The notes beneath the pieces are model-generated. The model was not told the DNA's origin and did not search any database. It saw only the letters and a program-made list of their open reading frames with translations. Both the position numbers and the translations under genes were made by a program. 16,155 nt of DNA, from positions 16,308 to 32,462 of the forward strand of contig QANA01000037.1 of assembly GCA_003149735.1 (NCBI GenBank), in the 5' to 3' direction. Shown here in pieces: positions 12,696 through 16,155 of the stretch (the first letter of the stretch is position 1; the number at the start of each line of letters is the position of its first letter). The stretch comes from Clostridiales bacterium (GTDB lineage: Bacteria > Bacillota_A > Clostridia > Christensenellales > Christensenellaceae).

Positions 12696-14816
12696 ATGGG
12701 CTATATTGGCACAAGCGCGTTAATTAAAAGTTTGGGTATTTCCAAAAAAATGCTGTATAGCCTGATTGACAGTGGGGAAGTTTCAATACCTGTCAAACGA
12801 GGAGGGCGTTATTGGTGGAGCGAACAGGAGGCAACGGCGATTGTCTGTGCACTGGCCCGTAAGAGCACGCGGGATGCGCTGGCCTTTGATCAGGAGGAGA
12901 AGCGCTATCTGGGAGGAAAAGCGAAATATAGCGAGTTTATTCGGGCTACTGCGGAACAGTTTTGCCCCGGATTTGAAAGCTTTGCTGACTATTTTGCCGG
13001 TGTAGGTGGCTCTGCTGCAGCATTTTCAGATAAAATTCTGATTGTCAACGACTTGCTCTATTCTTCTTATGTGTTTCTGCAAGCGTGGTATGCATCGGAG
13101 AATATTGATATGCATAAGCTTTCCCACCAGATTGCCGAATATAATCGTGTGATGCCGGGCGGCGAAAATTATGTTTCCGAATATTTTGGCGGTAAATATT
13201 TTGGGCCTGCCGTCGCGCGTAAAATCGGTTATATCCGGGAGGATATTGAGGAGAAATTTTCCTGTGCTCAGATCAATGCCAGAGAGCGCGCAGTACTGAT
13301 TGCTTCTTTGCTGCATGCCATGGATGAAGCGGCCAATATCTATGCGCATTATGATACGTTTAAGAGTGCGCCCGTCAAGTGGAATCCATTAGAATTACAT
13401 ATGCTGGCTGTTTTTAATGAAAATAATCCGGAAAATCGTATATTCAATACCGATGCCAATATGCTTGCGGCATATACTTACAGCGATGTTGCCTATCTGG
13501 ATCCGCCAATCGATTCCCGGCAATACAGTGATATTTATCACCTGCCGGAGAATATAGCCATGTGGAACAAACCGGTGCCCAAAGGGAAAGCAATGAAAAG
13601 TCCACGCGGGCATATCAAAAGCCTTTACTGCAAAAAGGGCGCAGGAGAAGTGTTTGCACAGCTGGTTGCGCAATGCAAAGCAAAAGTGATTCTGGCGGCG
13701 CTGCCGGAAAAACAGGAAGGGCGGGGAAGCCGGTCTTCTGCAAAATTGACGGTGGAAGAGATGCTTGCAGCAATGCGGATGAAGGGAAGCGTTCACATTG
13801 CATTTCCGCCATTTGCAGGTGGTGGAGAAAACGATGCACAGATGCTGCTTTCTTATGAATTTAAGAAAATACCCGAACAAATTCGGGAAAATACGAATCT
13901 GAAAGGCGGATTGATCGTATGTTGCTGTGGGGAGCGGCAGGCCGAATTGGTGGACTCTCCCATTAATTTTACCGGCGGAAAATATCGGGAATTGGAACGT
14001 ATTCTGCCTTATTTTCCTGCACAATGCAAGCGTTTTTGGGACGTATTTGCCGGAGGATGCAGCGTGGGGCTGAATGCAGTGGCGCAGGAAGTTGTATTTG
14101 TCGATCAGGATGCAGTGGTAATGGCTCTGTTTGAGGCAATGCAGGTTTCCGGTTCAGCGTTTATACGGGAAGTAGAGCAGATTATTGGAGAATATGCACT
14201 TTCCCGCTCGTGGGAATATGGCTATGCTTATTATGGCGTTAGTGCGGAAGAAGGCCTGGCAAACGTTAATAAAGAAGCTTATGCAAAACTGAGAGAAGAT
14301 TTCAATCAGGAAACATTGCAGGATATGCATTATTATGCGATGCTGTATGTATTGCTGGTCTACGGATTTAATAATATGCCGCGTTTTAACCGGGCTGGAG
14401 AATTCAATTTGCCGGTCGGGAAACGGGATTGGAATATCAGTATGCAAACGAAGCTTCAGGCATTTTTACAGCGTTTGGAGCAGCGACAGGTGAATTTTTG
14501 CCCTATGGATTTCCGCAGGATAGATGTTTCTGCCCTTTCTCAGGAAGATTTTCTCTATTTTGACCCGCCTTATATAGGTGCAGAAACTTATTATAACCGT
14601 CAACTTGGGTGGTCTGCCCAGGATGAGCGGGAATTGATGGCATTACTGGATCGATTGGATGCCTATGGTATCCGCTATGCGCTTTCGGCAGTGCGCAGTT
14701 ATGGAGGAGAAGCCAATGAAGTTTTGGAGCAGTGGTTGGCCCATGGCACCAAGACCCATCGGATTATACGGCGGGATGCTCAAGATGCAGAAAAAGTACT
14801 GGTTTTGAATTATTGA
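12696..14816 (+). CDS. Fusion of an HTH domain with two N6-adenine DNA methyltransferase domains (M.FokI-like, orphan)
   Basis: A 706-residue protein with three parts. Residues 2-52 look like a MerR/excisionase-type helix-turn-helix (TSALIKSLGISKKMLYSLID, then RGGRYWW). Residues about 70-410 form a first adenine methyltransferase resembling the N-terminal half of M.FokI: YLGGKAKY (motif X), DYFAGVGGSAAAF (98-110, AdoMet loop), IVNDLLYSSY, and motif IV DPPI (269-272) followed by DSRQYSDIYHLPENIA and KSLYCKKG. Residues 421-706 form a Dam/DpnM-type domain: SPINFTGGKYRELERIL, DVFAGGCSVGLNA (449-461), NNMPRFNRAGEFNLPVGKR (559-577) and a perfect DPPY (623-626). M.FokI has this two-domain design so that each half methylates one strand of a non-palindromic site. 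Motif IV of the first domain has Ile where an aromatic residue normally stacks on the flipped adenine. No restriction gene flanks it. ATG 12696 has AAGGGG about 9 bases upstream; an in-frame TTG at 12672 is less likely. Confidence 0.88.
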   Translation: MGYIGTSALIKSLGISKKMLYSLIDSGEVSIPVKRGGRYWWSEQEATAIVCALARKSTRDALAFDQEEKRYLGGKAKYSEFIRATAEQFCPGFESFADYFAGVGGSAAAFSDKILIVNDLLYSSYVFLQAWYASENIDMHKLSHQIAEYNRVMPGGENYVSEYFGGKYFGPAVARKIGYIREDIEEKFSCAQINARERAVLIASLLHAMDEAANIYAHYDTFKSAPVKWNPLELHMLAVFNENNPENRIFNTDANMLAAYTYSDVAYLDPPIDSRQYSDIYHLPENIAMWNKPVPKGKAMKSPRGHIKSLYCKKGAGEVFAQLVAQCKAKVILAALPEKQEGRGSRSSAKLTVEEMLAAMRMKGSVHIAFPPFAGGGENDAQMLLSYEFKKIPEQIRENTNLKGGLIVCCCGERQAELVDSPINFTGGKYRELERILPYFPAQCKRFWDVFAGGCSVGLNAVAQEVVFVDQDAVVMALFEAMQVSGSAFIREVEQIIGEYALSRSWEYGYAYYGVSAEEGLANVNKEAYAKLREDFNQETLQDMHYYAMLYVLLVYGFNNMPRFNRAGEFNLPVGKRDWNISMQTKLQAFLQRLEQRQVNFCPMDFRRIDVSALSQEDFLYFDPPYIGAETYYNRQLGWSAQDERELMALLDRLDAYGIRYALSAVRSYGGEANEVLEQWLAHGTKTHRIIRRDAQDAEKVLVLNY

Positions 14817-14856
14817 TCAGCACTATATAACAATATCACAAATGAAGGAGAAAAAT

Positions 14857-15330
14857 ATGGTTGTAATTGAAGTAAAAGGAATGGGAAAAATCAAGATTGA
14901 GCTGGATGCAGACGCAGCTCCTATTACTGTTGAAAATTTCAAGGAGCTGGTCGAAGAGGGTTTTTATGATGGGCTTATCTTCCATCGTGTAATTTCCGGT
15001 TTTATGATTCAAGGCGGATGCCCGGAAGGGACAGGCATGGGAGGCCCGGGTCATACGATTAAAGGGGAATTTGCAGCCAATGGCTATGATAACCCGATTA
15101 AACACGTTCGGGGCGTGATTTCGATGGCCAGAGCGATGGATCCGGATTCGGCAGGCTCGCAGTTCTTCATCATGCATGAGGATGCACCTTACCTGGATGG
15201 ACAGTATGCGGCTTTTGGCAAAGTAGTGGAAGGTATGGAAGTGGTAGATGAGATTGCCAATAGCATGACGGATTATAATGATCGGCCTTATACGGATGTG
15301 GTAATGGAAAAAGTATATATTGAAGAATAA
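14857..15330 (+). CDS. Cyclophilin-type peptidyl-prolyl cis-trans isomerase
   Basis: A 157-residue cytoplasmic protein-folding helper that speeds cis-trans isomerisation of X-Pro bonds. The cyclophilin core is complete: FHRVISGFMIQGG (42-54, with catalytic R44), GSQFFI (100-105) and AAFGKVVEGM (118-127). No signal peptide is present. Y112 in PYLDGQY stands where human CypA has Trp121, a main cyclosporin contact, so binding of that drug should be weaker (inference). I chose ATG 14857 since AAGGAG (14844-14849) is 7 bases before it; the in-frame ATG at 14842 overlaps that site. It starts 40 bases after the methyltransferase stop and may be co-transcribed or have a weak promoter (TATATA near 14825). 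Confidence 0.95.
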   Translation: MVVIEVKGMGKIKIELDADAAPITVENFKELVEEGFYDGLIFHRVISGFMIQGGCPEGTGMGGPGHTIKGEFAANGYDNPIKHVRGVISMARAMDPDSAGSQFFIMHEDAPYLDGQYAAFGKVVEGMEVVDEIANSMTDYNDRPYTDVVMEKVYIEE

Positions 15331-15355
15331 AAAAGAGGCTTGAGCCTCTTTTTTA
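15325..15355. terminator. Bidirectional terminator between the cyclophilin and DUF4364-like genes
   Basis: AAAAAAGAGGC (15329-15339) pairs with GCCTCTTTTTT (15344-15354) around a TTGA loop. A and T runs flank both sides, so it can end the plus-strand cyclophilin transcript and the minus-strand gene that stops at 15385. It begins within the cyclophilin stop codon. Confidence 0.9.
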
Positions 15356-15384
15356 TTTGCAGCAGATAATTTTCAGAAGGAAAA

Positions 15385-15921
15385 TCAAGGAATCTGCTTG
15401 GAAAGCAATGTTTCAAAGGTGGAACGATAGACGTGAAGCGCGCGGGTGCGCCATGCAGTTACATATTTATCTGCTTCAGCAGCCGATTCCGCGAGAAAGC
15501 TGATTTCAAAAGCGGGTATATTTTTCTCTAAAATACGCAAAATGACTCTATACTGATGCTCGGAAAGGCGGATGTATTCGGCAGAAATGGATGCTTCCAG
15601 GCAAAGCTCCTGCTTATGGGCTTGCAGATAAGTATCGATTTTGCTGCGAGTGGAAAATAACAGATTTTTCTGGAAAAAAGAAAGTGTGGAATAGCCGGTT
15701 TCCGTAATGGAGAAAAATCTGCCGTTAATTTGCTCGACTGCGCTAATCAATTGATTTTCGGTTAAATCATGAAGATTTGCTTTTAAATCGAAATATTCCA
15801 TTAACCCGAGTTGTGCGCAGATTTCGGATAAGCGTTCTTCACTGAGCGGTGTTTGGGCATGATGGAGCAAATAGAGGAGCATCAATTTATGTGCGGCAAT
15901 TTTATCCTGATTGACTTCCAT
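15385..15921 (-). CDS. DUF4364-like winged-helix protein
   Basis: A 178-residue protein resembling the DUF4364 family of Clostridia, whose N-terminus is a PadR-like winged helix. Residues 1-75 show the expected pattern: a first helix (KLMLLYLLHHA), the HTH (LSEERLSEICAQLGLMEYFDL), then a helix with NLHDLTENQLI and a wing (GRFFSITETGYSTL). The remainder has helices (RSKIDTYLQAHKQEL) and a beta-rich end without any motif I know. It is probably a transcription regulator; target and signal are unknown. I chose ATG 15921 because AAAGGAG lies 7 bases upstream, whereas the upstream in-frame ATG (15981) overlaps the promoter. The gene is divergent from the tRNA-Val gene. Confidence 0.75.
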   Translation of the reverse strand: MEVNQDKIAAHKLMLLYLLHHAQTPLSEERLSEICAQLGLMEYFDLKANLHDLTENQLISAVEQINGRFFSITETGYSTLSFFQKNLLFSTRSKIDTYLQAHKQELCLEASISAEYIRLSEHQYRVILRILEKNIPAFEISFLAESAAEADKYVTAWRTRALHVYRSTFETLLSKQIP

Positions 15922-15951
15922 TGCAAATCTCCTTTCTCCTATTATAATTTT

Positions 15952-15981
15952 ATTATAGCATAAAGAAAAAAAGGGGAGCAA
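15952..15981 (-). promoter_or_regulatory. Promoter of the DUF4364-like gene
   Basis: Read on the minus strand, TTGCTC (15976-15981), an 18-base spacer and TATAAT (15952-15957) with an extended TGC in front. The transcript would start near 15945 with a leader of about 24 bases holding AGAAAGGAG. Confidence 0.6.
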
Positions 15982-16035
15982 GGAAAGGCCAAATGAAACA
16001 TTGTGAGAAATTTGAAAAGTTTTTTATAAAAAAAC

Positions 16036-16063
16036 TTGCTTTTTTCTTTTAGATGAGTATAAT
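16036..16063 (+). promoter_or_regulatory. Promoter of tRNA-Val
   Basis: TTGCTT (16036-16041), a 16-base spacer and a perfect TATAAT (16058-16063) put the transcript start near 16070, just ahead of the tRNA. The upstream A/T runs include a perfect 9-base-pair inverted repeat (AAGTTTTTT/AAAAAACTT, 16017-16037) and resemble an UP element, as expected for a strong stable-RNA promoter. A second weaker promoter, TTGTGA (16001-16006) with TTATAA 17 bases later, may lie in front of it. Confidence 0.72.
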
Positions 16064-16076
16064 AGATATAGCACAG

Positions 16077-16153
<77 letters not shown>

Positions 16154-16155
16154 AA

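Overview
The window looks like chromosome from a low-to-middle GC member of the Firmicutes (Bacillota), most likely an anaerobic Clostridia-type gut or animal-associated bacterium. The reasons are strong AGGAGG-type ribosome sites on nearly every gene, compact hairpin-plus-T-run terminators, a YwlG/UPF0340-family protein, a DUF4364-type winged-helix protein (a family I know mainly from Clostridia), peptidase T, and a tRNA-Val with encoded CCA. I cannot name the genus. Most genes are ordinary housekeeping or nutrient genes; the accessory flavour comes from a decayed gene and an unaccompanied DNA methyltransferase.

Layout. (1) 1-2640, plus strand: an esterase-D/enterochelin-esterase-like hydrolase, then a membrane-anchored glycerophosphodiester phosphodiesterase-like gene broken by two single-base losses, then a short relic reading frame. 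(2) 2571-4880, minus strand: an AraC-family regulator with a GyrI-like effector domain and peptidase T, each with its own terminator. (3) 4937-7198, plus strand: a two-gene sugar-phosphate operon, FSA-type transaldolase plus 6-phosphogluconate dehydrogenase, ending in a bidirectional terminator shared with the convergent MATE gene. (4) 7196-9496: a MATE-family exporter (minus) divergent from a MerR-family regulator with a GyrI-like drug-sensing domain (plus); the promoter read towards the exporter has the unusual 19-base spacer typical of MerR control. (5) 9556-11848, plus: cysteine synthase, MTA/SAH nucleosidase and a YwlG-like protein, probably one sulfur/methyl-recycling operon with a good promoter. 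(6) 11942-14816, plus: a GNAT acetyltransferase and, behind its own promoter, a 706-residue fusion of a helix-turn-helix domain with two different N6-adenine methyltransferase domains in the M.FokI arrangement, with no endonuclease beside it. (7) 14857-16155: a cyclophilin-type peptidyl-prolyl isomerase, a convergent DUF4364-like regulator and a tRNA-Val(GAC) at the right edge, possibly the first of a tRNA cluster.

Points worth most attention: the HTH-MTase-MTase fusion whose first catalytic motif reads DPPI instead of DPPY; the MerR-type promoter of the exporter; a strong internal ribosome site and ATG in the AraC gene that would make the ligand-binding domain alone (as in TipAL/TipAS); and a pair of matching sequence blocks upstream of the methyltransferase and tRNA promoters. 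I see no CRISPR array, insertion sequence, prophage or origin in the window.
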